Source: Arthrobacter sp. CJ23
GTDB lineage: Bacteria > Actinomycetota > Actinomycetes > Actinomycetales > Micrococcaceae
Assembly: GCF_024741795.1 (NCBI RefSeq)
Contig: NZ_CP102950.1
Location: 992,001-1,056,000, forward strand
Direction of reading: 5' to 3'
Length of the DNA: 64,000 nucleotides
Shown here piece by piece: positions 45,844 through 54,732 of this stretch. A model generated the notes under the pieces. That model saw only the letters and a list, made by a program, of their open reading frames with translations. It was not told where the DNA came from and did no database searches. How positions within the stretch are numbered: the first letter of the stretch is position 1; every line of letters starts with the position of its first letter. The position numbers and the translations under genes are program-made.

Positions 45844-46914
45844 TTGGAAGAGCTTCGCATTGAGGCCAACGGCAACCTCGGCCCCATTGATTCGTCCCGC
45901 ATCCCGCGCTACGCAGGTGCCGCCACGTATGCCCGCCTTCCGCGACTCGACCAGGTCGCCAAGGCCGATGTCACTGTTGTCGGCGTCCCGTTCGACTCCG
46001 GCGTTTCCTACCGCCCGGGCGCCCGCTTCGGCGCCAACCACGTGCGTGAAGCAAGCCGCCTGCTCCGCCCGTACAATCCTGCCTGGGACGTCAGCCCCTT
46101 CGAGAACATCCAGGTAGCCGACGCCGGCGACATGGCGGTGAACCCGTTCAACATCAACGAGGCCATCGAGACCATCCAGCAGAACGCCCTGGACCTGACG
46201 GCCAACGGCAGCAAGCTCGTGACCCTCGGTGGCGACCACACCATCGCGCTGCCGCTGCTCCGCGCCGCCGCCGAACGCGCCGGCGAGCCTGTCGCCATGC
46301 TGCACTTCGACGCCCACCTGGATACCTGGGACACCTATTTCGGCGCCGAGTACACCCACGGCACGCCGTTCCGCCGCGCCGTCGAAGAGGGCATCCTGGA
46401 CACCGAGGCCATCAGCCACGTAGGTACCCGAGGCCCGCTGTACGGCAAGAAGGACCTCGACGACGACCACCGCTTTGGATTCGGCATCGTCACCTCCGCC
46501 GACGTCTACTACCAGGGCGTCGCCGAGACCGTGGCCAAGATCCGCGACCGCATCGGCAACCGCCCGCTGTACATCTCCGTGGACATCGACGTCCTGGACC
46601 CGGCCCACGCCCCCGGCACCGGCACCCCCGAGGCCGGCGGCATCACCAGCCGCGAACTCCTCGAAATCATCCGCGGCTTCCGGGGCATGAACCTCGTGGG
46701 CGCAGACATTGTGGAGGTGGCCCCGGCCTACGACCATGCCGAAATCACCGGCGTCGCAGGCAGCCACGTTGCCTACGAACTCGTCACCCTGATGGCCGAC
46801 ATTGCCGTGGAAGGCGACCGCCGCGGCGCCCCCAACGGCTACGCCGCCCAGGCCCTCGGTGCCCGCATTGCCGAGCTCGCCGCCGCCACCCAGGCTGCCG
46901 GAGGAATCAAGTGA
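45844..46914 (+). CDS. speB: Ureohydrolase: agmatinase or guanidinobutyrase
   Basis: A 356-residue arginase/agmatinase-family enzyme that releases urea from a guanidino compound. All manganese ligands are visible: GGDHT (His132), DAHLDTWD (Asp156, His158, Asp160) and [10 protein letters not shown] (Asp247, Asp249). The start is TTG at 45844, set by AAGGAGAGG at 45829-45837 and the lack of an alternative ATG or GTG in frame at the right distance; an ATG at 45793 is too far upstream. Its stop overlaps the ThDP enzyme start (GTGA). The partner suggests 4-guanidinobutyrate rather than agmatine could be the substrate. Confidence 0.85.
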   Translation: MEELRIEANGNLGPIDSSRIPRYAGAATYARLPRLDQVAKADVTVVGVPFDSGVSYRPGARFGANHVREASRLLRPYNPAWDVSPFENIQVADAGDMAVNPFNINEAIETIQQNALDLTANGSKLVTLGGDHTIALPLLRAAAERAGEPVAMLHFDAHLDTWDTYFGAEYTHGTPFRRAVEEGILDTEAISHVGTRGPLYGKKDLDDDHRFGFGIVTSADVYYQGVAETVAKIRDRIGNRPLYISVDIDVLDPAHAPGTGTPEAGGITSRELLEIIRGFRGMNLVGADIVEVAPAYDHAEITGVAGSHVAYELVTLMADIAVEGDRRGAPNGYAAQALGARIAELAAATQAAGGIK

Positions 46915-48626
46915 TCGATTTCGACCCCGGCACAGCAGCCCCCACCAAGGGCACCAGCCAGCGCAACGGCGGGGACCTCGTCGTCGAGACCCTCGAAGCG
47001 CTCGGCGCGAAGACCGTCTTCGGCATCCCCGGGCAGCACGCCCTGGGCCTGTTCGACGCCATGGGCCGCGGCAACCTCCACTTCGTGTCCTCCCGAGTGG
47101 AGAACAACTCCGCCTTCGCCGCTGACGGGTACTCCCGCGCCACCGGTGAAGTCGGCGTGCTGTTCCTGTCCACCGGTCCCGGCGCGCTGACGTCCCTGGC
47201 CGGCCTGCAGGAGGCCTACGCCACCGGCGTTCCCATGGTGGTCGTGGCCAGCCAGATTCCACTCGAAGGCCTGGGTGCGCGCCGCAAGGGCATGCTGCAC
47301 CAGCTCGATGACCAGAAGGCCTCGGCCGCCAACGTCACCAAGAGCCAGCGCCTCATCCAGCACGCCTCCGGCATCCCCTCCGCCATCCAGGACGCCTGGA
47401 CCGAGGCCATCTCCTCGCCCCAGGGCCCCGTGTGGATCGAGATCCCGCAGAACGTGCTCCTGGACCCCATCATGGTGCCCCCGGTAGAGGATGCCCTGGC
47501 CGAGGCGGCGGACAACCCGCCGCGCGTTGAGCTGATCCGCGAAGCCGTGAAGTGGCTCTCGACGGCGGAGCGTCCGGCCATCATCGCCGGCGGCGGTACG
47601 CGCCGCGGCCGGGCCGAGAAGTCCCTGCTCTCGATTGCCGAGCAGCTGCGGGCCCCGGTCATCTGCACCCCTGGCGGCAACGGCGCGTTCCCGTGGACCC
47701 ACGAGCTCTCGCTGCAGTCCTGGATCGAGGACCGGTACATGACCGAGCTCCTCGAGGACGCGGACGTGCTGATCGTGATCGGCTCGTCGCTGGGCGAAGT
47801 CACGTCCAACTACTTCACCTTTGAACCACGCGGCCGGATCATCCAGATCGACGCCGAACCCCGCGTCCTCGAGTCCAACCGTCCCGGCCTGGGCATCCGT
47901 GCCGACGCCGGGCAGGCACTGGCCACCCTCGACGAGGCGCTGGCAGCGGCAGGTGCCGCCGGAAACTCGGCGCTGCGCAGCTGGCACGGTACCTCGCCCG
48001 AGGACCTCGTCAAGGAATCCCTGGCCAAGGTCAAGGCCCGCCTGGAATCCCAGGACCTCGGCAAGGAACTGAAGTTCATGTCCGATATCCGCGAAGCGGT
48101 ACCGGCGGGCATGCAGACGTTCTGGGACATGACCATTTCCGCGTACTGGGGTTGGAGCTGCTGGGATGCCCGCGAGGGCCAGTTCCACTCCGCGCAGGGA
48201 GCCGGCGGCCTCGGCTACGGCTTCCCCGCGGCCATCGGCGGTGCCGTCGGCCTGGAAACCACCGGCAAGCCCGGCGGCTCGGCGCGGGTCCTGGCCGTGT
48301 CCGGCGACGGCTCGTCCATGTACTCCATCTCGGAACTCGCCACCGCCAAGCAGCACAACATCCCGGTCACCTGGCTGATCGTGGACGACGGTGGCTACGG
48401 CATCCTGCGCGAATACATGGTGGGCGCCTTCGGTAAGGCCACGGCCACCGAGCTCGCCCGCCCGGACTTCGTCAAGCTCGCCGAATCCTTCGGCGTCCCG
48501 GCCCGCCGGGTGGCCCCGGAGGACGTCGGGGACGCGCTGAAGGCGTCCTTTGAAGCGGACGGTCCCAACGTCGTCGTGGTTGAGACCCTGCTGAAGATGT
48601 TCGGCCCCACCCACCTGGACGACTAA
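46911..48626 (+). CDS. ThDP-dependent decarboxylase/acetolactate synthase-like enzyme
   Basis: A 571-residue thiamine diphosphate enzyme with the three-domain layout: PYR domain with activating Glu ([16 protein letters not shown]; Glu 64 in [16 protein letters not shown]), central domain ([16 protein letters not shown], about 222) and PP domain with [16 protein letters not shown] (Asp 466) closing in VDDGGYG. It is translationally coupled to the ureohydrolase. True acetolactate synthase is unlikely in that setting. A role like AruI, the 2-ketoarginine decarboxylase that works with guanidinobutyrase in the arginine transaminase route, fits better but is inferred from context. Confidence 0.75.
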   Translation: MIDFDPGTAAPTKGTSQRNGGDLVVETLEALGAKTVFGIPGQHALGLFDAMGRGNLHFVSSRVENNSAFAADGYSRATGEVGVLFLSTGPGALTSLAGLQEAYATGVPMVVVASQIPLEGLGARRKGMLHQLDDQKASAANVTKSQRLIQHASGIPSAIQDAWTEAISSPQGPVWIEIPQNVLLDPIMVPPVEDALAEAADNPPRVELIREAVKWLSTAERPAIIAGGGTRRGRAEKSLLSIAEQLRAPVICTPGGNGAFPWTHELSLQSWIEDRYMTELLEDADVLIVIGSSLGEVTSNYFTFEPRGRIIQIDAEPRVLESNRPGLGIRADAGQALATLDEALAAAGAAGNSALRSWHGTSPEDLVKESLAKVKARLESQDLGKELKFMSDIREAVPAGMQTFWDMTISAYWGWSCWDAREGQFHSAQGAGGLGYGFPAAIGGAVGLETTGKPGGSARVLAVSGDGSSMYSISELATAKQHNIPVTWLIVDDGGYGILREYMVGAFGKATATELARPDFVKLAESFGVPARRVAPEDVGDALKASFEADGPNVVVVETLLKMFGPTHLDD

Positions 48627-48629
48627 GGA

Positions 48630-49367
48630 CTAGGGGCTGCTGATCGGTGAGGCCACCACTACTACGTTCTTGCCCATGGGGTCCTCGGTGTAGCAACTGA
48701 TCAAGACAAGGCGGTTCGGCACGGCCTGCCAGATGGGGCTGTCCTTCAATGTCGATTTCAGGTACGTGGTGATGGAGTCCACCCTGTAGGTCATGGTTCC
48801 GGACGCGGTCGCGACTGCCAGTTCATCTCCGGGAGTCGCGGCCGCGCTCAGGTGGTTAAACGGGGCATCCCGGTCCTCCCAGCTATGGCCGAGGACATAG
48901 GTGGTGTTCGAGGACCCCGCCCCCGGCATCCCATAGAGGGCGAGCCAATAGCCGTCCATGGTTGCCGGCGGCTCAATGGCCTGGCTCGCGATATCCTCGG
49001 CGCTCGGCTGCAGCGGATGGATTTCCACGTCAATACTTGCCTTCGGGTACACGATGCGGGAGGGGGCGGCCGCCCGAGGGAAGTTCGGAGCCGGAGCAGC
49101 GGGGGGCTGCCCGGCGTCGGGTGACGCGGACGCAGGATCCAGTGCTCGGGCCGGCCACGCTGTGGAGGGAGCCTGAGCGGCCAAGGTCTCGTTTCTGCCA
49201 CCGGGGCTTGGGCTTGCCGATTGCCCGGCCAGCAGGCCCGGCAGAAACGTCAAGGCAAGGAAGGCCAGCACACCGCAGGCCAGCAGCAGGATGTCGCCCC
49301 GGTTCAGGCCCCATGGCCAGGCCTTCCTGGCCGCCCGGTGGCGATGGCTGCTGCTGTGGATTAGCAT
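48630..49367 (-). CDS. Class F-like sortase
   Basis: A 245-residue membrane-anchored transpeptidase. Residues about 24-49 form the N-terminal anchor (DILLLACGVLAFLALTFLPG), followed by a Pro/Ala-rich linker and the sortase domain (about 103-245). The catalytic His161 is in YVLGHSW and Cys225 in LVLISCYTED. The third catalytic residue, an Arg after the Cys, is not obvious; the strand reads MGKNVVVVAS with Lys233 in its place. ATG 49367 has AAGGA five bases upstream. It is downstream of the Asn/Gly-rich surface protein and ends three bases from the convergent ThDP gene. Confidence 0.8.
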   Translation of the reverse strand: MLIHSSSHRHRAARKAWPWGLNRGDILLLACGVLAFLALTFLPGLLAGQSASPSPGGRNETLAAQAPSTAWPARALDPASASPDAGQPPAAPAPNFPRAAAPSRIVYPKASIDVEIHPLQPSAEDIASQAIEPPATMDGYWLALYGMPGAGSSNTTYVLGHSWEDRDAPFNHLSAAATPGDELAVATASGTMTYRVDSITTYLKSTLKDSPIWQAVPNRLVLISCYTEDPMGKNVVVVASPISSP

Positions 49368-49400
49368 CACAATCCTTCATCCGGATGTCAGTGGAACTGC

Positions 49401-49457
49401 CCGGACATGCAATGAGCGCCGCACCGTTGTAGTGTGCGGCGCTCATTGCATGTCCGG
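49401..49457. terminator. Perfect 24-base-pair hairpin
   Basis: Positions 49401-49424 (starting CCGGACATGCAATGAGCG) are exactly complementary to 49434-49457 across a nine-base loop. It sits eight bases past the stop of the Asn/Gly-rich gene and 34 bases upstream of the sortase start. It is probably a terminator that separates the two, though the stem is unusually long. Confidence 0.7.
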
Positions 49458-49464
49458 CTTGAGC

Positions 49465-50367
49465 CTAAATTCCTCGGGACCGTTGCCTCTTTCGCAGAGC
49501 CACAATGGTTCCAGCCGTCAGGAGGAGAGCTGCCCCAAGCACTGACAGCGGCGTCCCGGAGTTGTGGGTGCTGACCGCCGTCTGGGCGTTGAAGCCCTGG
49601 TTGACCACAGCAGGTGCCGCAGCGGCGACTGCCGCCGCAGGTGCCGCAGCGCCGACTGCCGCCGCAGCGCCGGCCTTAGGAACGGCGGGATTCACTGCCT
49701 GCGGGACGACTGGGGCTGCAGCCTCCGGTACGTCGTCGCCGCCGTTGCCGCCGCCGTTGTTGCCGCCGCCGTTGCCGCCGCCGTTGCCGCCGCCGTTGTT
49801 GCCGCCGCCGTTGTTGTTGCTGCCGCCGTTGTTGTTGCTGCCGCCGTTGTTGCTGCCGCCGTTGCCGCCGCCGTTGTTGTCGCCGTTGTTGTCGCCGTTG
49901 TTGCCGCCGTTGTTGTTGCCGCCGCCGTTGTTGTTGCTGCCGCCGTTGTTGCCGCCGCCGTTGTTGTCGCCGTTGTTGCCGCCGCCGTTGCCGCCGCCGT
50001 TGTTGTTGCTGCCGCCGTTGTTGTTGCCGCCGCCGTTGTTGTTGTTGCCGCCGTTGTTGCCGCCGCCGTTGTTGCCGCCGCCGTTGTTGCCGCCGCTGCC
50101 GTTGCCGCCGCTGCCGTTGCCGCCGGTGTTGTTGTCGCCGCCGTTGTTGGTGCCGCCGTTGCCGTTGGCGCCGGTGTTGTTGCCACCGCCGTTGTTGCCG
50201 GATTGGTTCTCAGCGTTGACCAGTCCGCTGAGAGGGGTCTGGGACGAATTCGTAATCTGGCTTGTGTTTTGATGGCCGGCGTTCACGGTAGGGACTGCGA
50301 TTGCCGGCCCTGATGCGCCGAGCAGGGCAAGGCCTACAACGCTGGCTAAAGCAAGGATGCGTCTCAT
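49465..50367 (-). CDS. Asn/Gly-rich low-complexity surface protein
   Basis: A 300-residue exported protein. A signal peptide (ILALASVVGLALLGASGPAIA, cut near 24) is followed by a short Thr/Ser/Asn segment, a run of about 155 residues made of Asn, Gly and a few Asp/Ser (about 55-210), an Ala/Val/Pro region (about 212-265), and a C-terminal hydrophobic helix with a basic tail (LSVLGAALLLTAGTIVALRKRQR). This end looks like a sorting signal, but no LPxTG or LAxTG precedes it (sequence THNSGTP). It lies next to a sortase gene. Flexible wall-spanning or adhesive role is a guess. Confidence 0.7.
   Translation of the reverse strand: MRRILALASVVGLALLGASGPAIAVPTVNAGHQNTSQITNSSQTPLSGLVNAENQSGNNGGGNNTGANGNGGTNNGGDNNTGGNGSGGNGSGGNNGGGNNGGGNNGGNNNNGGGNNNGGSNNNGGGNGGGNNGDNNGGGNNGGSNNNGGGNNNGGNNGDNNGDNNGGGNGGSNNGGSNNNGGSNNNGGGNNGGGNGGGNGGGNNGGGNGGDDVPEAAAPVVPQAVNPAVPKAGAAAAVGAAAPAAAVAAAAPAVVNQGFNAQTAVSTHNSGTPLSVLGAALLLTAGTIVALRKRQRSRGI
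49731..50205 (-). repeat. Triplet-based low-complexity tract (Asn/Gly codons)
   Basis: On the plus strand the region is almost entirely GCC, GTT and TCG-type triplets (GCCGCCGTTGTTGCCGCC and variants), coding Gly and Asn on the minus strand. It has no spacers of unique sequence. Slippage would change length in steps of three and keep the frame. Confidence 0.85.
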
Positions 50368-50652
50368 CGTGGTTCTCCATCCAATCTGATCGAAACTGAC
50401 CAGACCGCCCGAGCAACCGTCTTCAGTAAGGTCCCCATCACTACCTGAGACGCGTCGATGATTGCTGTATGCGGAATCAGCAGTTCTCCTGTCTGTTCAG
50501 GCTAGAATTCCGCGCCGGGATAGTCGCGAGTAGTGAGTACCCGTCTTTTCAGTCGCAGGCCACTTGGATCCGGCGCGAGTACTCTAGGGCCGGCGGAGGC
50601 CTACTGGGATTGCATCGAGCGTTGAGTCTCCTTCAGTGCCGCACTTCATTAG
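50368..50652. other. Intergenic region without recognised gene
   Basis: The 346-base gap between the divergent Asn/Gly-rich gene and the MarR gene. I see no coding frame with support here. It must contain the promoter of the surface gene, but no clear -35/-10 pair was found for it; the MarR promoter is at 50653-50694. Confidence 0.5.
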
Positions 50653-50694
50653 TTGCCCAAAGTAATCAATTAAGATTATAGTTGCTTCAGGCAA
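50653..50694 (+). promoter_or_regulatory. MarR-MFS promoter with putative MarR operator
   Basis: TTGCCC (50653-50658), an 18-base spacer and TATAGT (50677-50682) form the promoter. The inverted repeat TTGC-TTCAG-GCAA (50682-50694) overlaps the start point, and a weaker version TTGC-CCAAA-GTAA (50653-50665) covers the -35, giving two sites for autorepression. Confidence 0.55.
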
Positions 50695-50713
50695 TGAAAA
50701 TGAGGTGTCTTCC

Positions 50714-51196
50714 ATGTCCGTCGGGCCAAGCACGGCAACCGAACTCGTCCACCAGATCTTCGACCTCCAGCGCACCTTGCGCTGCGCGGTCTCTGCCCAC
50801 CTTTCCAAGGTGCCGGACATCGGCCTGGCCCTGCAGGGGGTGATGCGCTTCATCGGCGACGGCGAGTCGCGCGCCGGGCAGGTGGCCGCACGCCTGGGCG
50901 TCACGGCACCGGTCCTGAGCCGGCACATCGCGGAGCTCGAGGAACTGGGCCTGGTGGACCGGCGGCCGGATCCGGCAGATGGCAGGGCCCAGTTGCTGGT
51001 GCTCACAGGGACCGGCGCCGCCAAACTGCGCGAGTTCGAGGAACGGCGCAGCGAACGGGTCCGCAACTACCTCTCTGACTGGAGCGAGGAAGACGCGCTC
51101 GAAGCAACACGGGTTTTGCAGAAACTCACGGCGTCGCTCCAGGACGCACCCCGGGCAATGGCGGCCGGTTCCTCCCACACGAACCAGACAGCTTAG
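50714..51196 (+). CDS. MarR-family transcriptional regulator
   Basis: A 160-residue winged-helix regulator (SRAGQVAARLGVTAPVLSRH, about 55-74; wing DRRPDPADGRAQLLVL, about 85-100). ATG 50714 follows GAGGTG by six bases; a GTG at 50705 would place the ribosome site inside the gene. It precedes an MFS exporter by 10 bases, the usual arrangement in which MarR represses an efflux pump until a toxic ligand binds. Confidence 0.88.
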   Translation: MSVGPSTATELVHQIFDLQRTLRCAVSAHLSKVPDIGLALQGVMRFIGDGESRAGQVAARLGVTAPVLSRHIAELEELGLVDRRPDPADGRAQLLVLTGTGAAKLREFEERRSERVRNYLSDWSEEDALEATRVLQKLTASLQDAPRAMAAGSSHTNQTA

Positions 51197-51206
51197 GAGC
51201 CGCCCG

Positions 51207-52856
51207 ATGGCCAGCCCAACCCTTGAACGCCCGACGGCGGTGCAGGCCGCCGCGCCGATGACGCACCGCCAGATCATGGAGGCCCTGACGGGCCTGCTCG
51301 CCGCCTTCTTCACCGCGATCCTCAGCAGCACCATCGTGGCCAACGCGCTGCCGACCATCATGTCCGAACTCGAAGGCACCCAGACCGACTTCGCCTGGGT
51401 GATCACCGCTGCGCTCTTGGCCAACGCCGCCACCACGCCCATCTGGGGCAAGCTCGCGGACCTGTTCGACAAGAAACTTCTCGTCCAGCTGAGCATCGTG
51501 ATCTTCGTGGCTGGCTCCGTGATGGCAGGCTTCTCTGAGTCCATCCCCTTCCTGCTGACCGCGCGTGTCATCCAGGGCGTCGCGATGGGCGGGCTCACCG
51601 CCCTGGCCCAGGCCATCATCGGCTCCATGATTCCGCCACGGGACCGCGGCAAGTACTCCGGCTACATGGGAGCGGTCATGGCCGTCGGTACCGCGGGTGG
51701 CCCGCTCCTGGGCGGTTTCATCGTTGACAGCCCGCTGGGCTGGCGCTGGACGTTCTTCGTCTGCGTGCCACTCGCCGTCGTCGCGCTCATCCTGCTCCAG
51801 GTGACCCTCAAGATCCAGCACATCAAGCGCCCCGCCAAAATCGACTGGCTCGGCTCCATCCTGCTGACCGCGGGCGTCAGCCTGATCCTCATCTGGGTGT
51901 CCTTCGCCGGCAACCCCGACTACTACGACTGGATCTCCTGGCAGTCGGCCGTGATGGTGGGCGGCGGCGTGCTGCTGCTGGCCCTGCTGGTATTCGTGGA
52001 ATCCAAGGTGGCCGAGCCCATCATCCCGCTCAAGATCATCTCCGAGCGCACCACCGCCCTGGCCATCCTGGCCTCGGTGGCCGTCGGCATCGCGATGTTC
52101 AGCTCCTCCACGTTCCTTGGCCAGTACTTCCAGGTGGCCCGCGGTGCCACGCCCACCGAAGCCGGCCTCCTGACCCTGCCCATGATTGCGGGCAACCTGC
52201 TGGGCTCCGTGGCCTCCGGCATCCTGATCAGCCGCTTCGGCAAGTGGAAGCGGTTCCTGATTGCCGGCGGGCTCTTCCTGATCGGCGGCCTCGGCTTTGC
52301 GGGGACCATCGACCACACCACCGAATTGTGGCTCGTGTCCATCTACACCGCCGCCTTCGGCCTGGGCCTGGGCATGATGATGCAGAACCTGGTCCTGGCT
52401 GTGCAGAACACCGTGCAGGCCAAGGACATCGGCACGGCCAGCGCCTCGGTGGCGTTCTTCCGCTCCGTAGGCGGCGCGATCGGCGTCTCGGTGCTCGGTG
52501 CCGTGATGGGCAACCACGTCAAGGACCTTGCCGCGCAGGGGCTCGCCGCCGCACACATCCCCGTAGGGGGTGGATCCGCCGGCGCCAGCATGGACCTGGT
52601 CCACCTGCCCGAACCCGTCCGCGAGATCATGCGCGCCGCCTACGGCGACGCCACGGCCCGGATCTTCCTGGTGGCCGCCGCCATCAGCGTGGTGGCCCTG
52701 GTGGCCGTGCTGTTCATCAAGGAGCGCCCGCTGCGGCGGACCGTGGATGTGCGGCAGGCGGATGCGGCTGGGGAACCGGTGGAGACGGCCGCGGAGACGG
52801 CCACGGCGGACGCCGACGCCGCCACCGAACTGGAGCCAGCCGCCGCGAAGGCCTGA
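51207..52856 (+). CDS. MFS drug exporter, DHA2 (14-helix) family
   Basis: A 549-residue permease with about 14 membrane segments. Family markers: LSSTIVANALPTIMSEL (motif D1, about 39-55), WGKLADLFDKK (motif A, about 82-92), RVIQGVAMGGLTAL (motif B, about 122) and GYMGAVMAVGTAGGPLLGG (motif C, about 152). It works as a proton-driven exporter of drugs or dyes. The last 45 residues are an Ala/Glu/Thr-rich soluble tail. It is co-transcribed with the MarR gene. Substrate not predictable. Confidence 0.9.
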   Translation: MASPTLERPTAVQAAAPMTHRQIMEALTGLLAAFFTAILSSTIVANALPTIMSELEGTQTDFAWVITAALLANAATTPIWGKLADLFDKKLLVQLSIVIFVAGSVMAGFSESIPFLLTARVIQGVAMGGLTALAQAIIGSMIPPRDRGKYSGYMGAVMAVGTAGGPLLGGFIVDSPLGWRWTFFVCVPLAVVALILLQVTLKIQHIKRPAKIDWLGSILLTAGVSLILIWVSFAGNPDYYDWISWQSAVMVGGGVLLLALLVFVESKVAEPIIPLKIISERTTALAILASVAVGIAMFSSSTFLGQYFQVARGATPTEAGLLTLPMIAGNLLGSVASGILISRFGKWKRFLIAGGLFLIGGLGFAGTIDHTTELWLVSIYTAAFGLGLGMMMQNLVLAVQNTVQAKDIGTASASVAFFRSVGGAIGVSVLGAVMGNHVKDLAAQGLAAAHIPVGGGSAGASMDLVHLPEPVREIMRAAYGDATARIFLVAAAISVVALVAVLFIKERPLRRTVDVRQADAAGEPVETAAETATADADAATELEPAAAKA

Positions 52857-52998
52857 AATACTCCGCTGGGATGATCTTTGTCCGATGTTGTTTCGCTGAG
52901 GCAACGGATTTCGTAGAGTGGTTCATCTAAGACTGTCAGCCCCTGCTGGTACTAATTTCCTGAACCTATTCGCGCACTCTTTCTAAGGATCCGTGGGC

Positions 52999-54732
52999 AT
53001 GCTTGTCACACTGATACGGCGCTATTCCAAGCCGTATTTGCCGCAAATTCTGGCCGTCCTCATCTTCCAACTGGCATCCACCATCGCCACCCTGTACCTC
53101 CCAAGCCTCAATGCCAAGATCATTGACGAGGGAGTTTCCCGGGGCGATACCGACTTCATTTGGCGGACGGGTGCACTCATGCTCGCCGTGGCCTTCGGCC
53201 AGGTGCTGACCGCCATCGCCGCCGTCTACTTCGGTGCCAGGACAGCCATGGCGATCGGCCGCGACCTCCGCCGGAGCGTTTTCCGGCAGGTGAGCGGATT
53301 CTCCGCCCAGGACGTCAACCGCTTCGGCGCGCCCACGCTGATCACCCGTGGCACCAACGACGTCCAGCAGGTCCAGATGCTGGTGCTCATGGGATTGAAC
53401 TTCATGGTGGCCACGCCCATCATGTGCATCGGCGGCATCATCATGGCCCTGCGCGAGGACCTCAGCCTGTCCTGGCTGGTGTGGGTTTCCGTGCCGATCC
53501 TGATCGCCGTGGTGGGCTACCTGGTGGTCCGCCTTATGCCGTTGTTCCGTTCCATGCAGAAGAAGATCGACGCCATCAACGGCGTCCTGCGCGAGCAAAT
53601 CATCGGCATCCGCGTGGTCCGTGCCTTCGTGCGTGAACCGTACGAGGCCAAGCGCTTCGGTGAGGCCAACCGCGATCTGACCGAGGTATCGGTGAAGATC
53701 GGCAACCTGTTCGTCCTCATGTTCCCGGCCATCGGCATGATCCTGCACCTGTCCACCGCTGCCGTGCTGTGGTTCGGCGGCCAGCGCGTGGATTCGGGGG
53801 ACATGCAGGTGGGAGCCCTGACCGCGTTCCTGCAGTACCTCCTGCAGATCCTGATCGCCGTCATGATGGGCACGTTCATGGCCATGATGATCCCGCGCGC
53901 CTCGGTGTGTGCGGACCGCATCGGCGAAGTGCTCGACGTCGAATCCTCCATCCACGACCCCGCGTCGCCGGTGGCTCCGGCCGAGAAGAAGGGTCGCGTG
54001 GAATTCCGCGACGTCACGTTCAAGTACCCGGGGGCCGAGGCTCCCGTGCTGAGCAACATCTCCTTCACCGCCGAGCCCGGGCAGACGCTCGCCATCATCG
54101 GTTCCACCGGTGCCGGCAAGTCGACCCTGGTGTCCCTGCTGCCGCGCCTCTACGACGTCGCCTCCGGCGATGTACTGCTCGACGGCGTTCCTGTCACCGA
54201 ACTGGACCGGGCAGACATCACCAGCCGCGTGGCCACGGTGCCGCAGAAGCCCTACCTGTTCTCCGGCACCATCGAACACAATCTGCGGTTCGGCAAGACC
54301 GACGCCACGGAGCAAGAGCTGTGGGACGCGCTGGAGACGGCGCAGGCCAAGGACTTCGTCCAGGAAAAGTCCTCGGGGCTCAACCGCAGGGTGGCCCAGG
54401 GCGGAACCAACGTTTCCGGCGGGCAGCGCCAGCGCCTGTGCATCGCCCGGGCCCTGGTCACCAAGCCCAAGGTGTACCTGTTCGATGACTCCTTCTCGGC
54501 ATTGGACGTCGCCACCGACTCCCGGCTCCGCAAGGCGCTCAAGGAGAAAACGCAGGACGCCACGGTAATCATCGTGGCCCAGCGCGTGTCCACCATCGCG
54601 GACGCCGACCAGATCCTGGTCTTGGACAATGGCAGGATCGTGGACCGGGGAACCCACGACGAACTCCTTGAAACTTCTCCCACGTACCAGGAAATCGTTG
54701 AATCACAGCTGGCTGCGGAGGAAGTGGCATGA
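52999..54732 (+). CDS. ABC exporter half-transporter 1 (degenerate catalytic site)
   Basis: A 577-residue membrane-ATPase fusion: six helices in about 15-310 (ABC transporter transmembrane type 1) and an NBD in about 335-577. Walker A is GSTGAGKST (about 369), the signature VSGGQRQR is canonical, but Walker B ends FDDSFSALD, with Asp instead of the catalytic Glu. ATG 52999 fits AAGGA at nine bases better than GTG 52993. It is coupled to the next gene by ATGA and must pair with it as a heterodimer. The 142 bases upstream show no clear promoter. Confidence 0.88.
   Translation: MLVTLIRRYSKPYLPQILAVLIFQLASTIATLYLPSLNAKIIDEGVSRGDTDFIWRTGALMLAVAFGQVLTAIAAVYFGARTAMAIGRDLRRSVFRQVSGFSAQDVNRFGAPTLITRGTNDVQQVQMLVLMGLNFMVATPIMCIGGIIMALREDLSLSWLVWVSVPILIAVVGYLVVRLMPLFRSMQKKIDAINGVLREQIIGIRVVRAFVREPYEAKRFGEANRDLTEVSVKIGNLFVLMFPAIGMILHLSTAAVLWFGGQRVDSGDMQVGALTAFLQYLLQILIAVMMGTFMAMMIPRASVCADRIGEVLDVESSIHDPASPVAPAEKKGRVEFRDVTFKYPGAEAPVLSNISFTAEPGQTLAIIGSTGAGKSTLVSLLPRLYDVASGDVLLDGVPVTELDRADITSRVATVPQKPYLFSGTIEHNLRFGKTDATEQELWDALETAQAKDFVQEKSSGLNRRVAQGGTNVSGGQRQRLCIARALVTKPKVYLFDDSFSALDVATDSRLRKALKEKTQDATVIIVAQRVSTIADADQILVLDNGRIVDRGTHDELLETSPTYQEIVESQLAAEEVA

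Noticed and set aside
45844..48626. Calling the ThDP enzyme acetolactate synthase large subunit
   Set aside because: There is no small subunit or ilvC beside it, and it is coupled to a ureohydrolase; the family is broad, so a specific ilvB name is not justified.
49692..50186. Minus-strand frame giving a poly-Thr/Ala protein
   Set aside because: It is the alternative reading of the Asn/Gly triplet tract; the Asn/Gly frame has a signal peptide and a membrane anchor, so that one is real.
49731..50205. Repeat tract considered as a CRISPR array
   Set aside because: There are no unique spacers and no fixed repeat-spacer period; units are triplets in a coding frame, and no cas genes are nearby.
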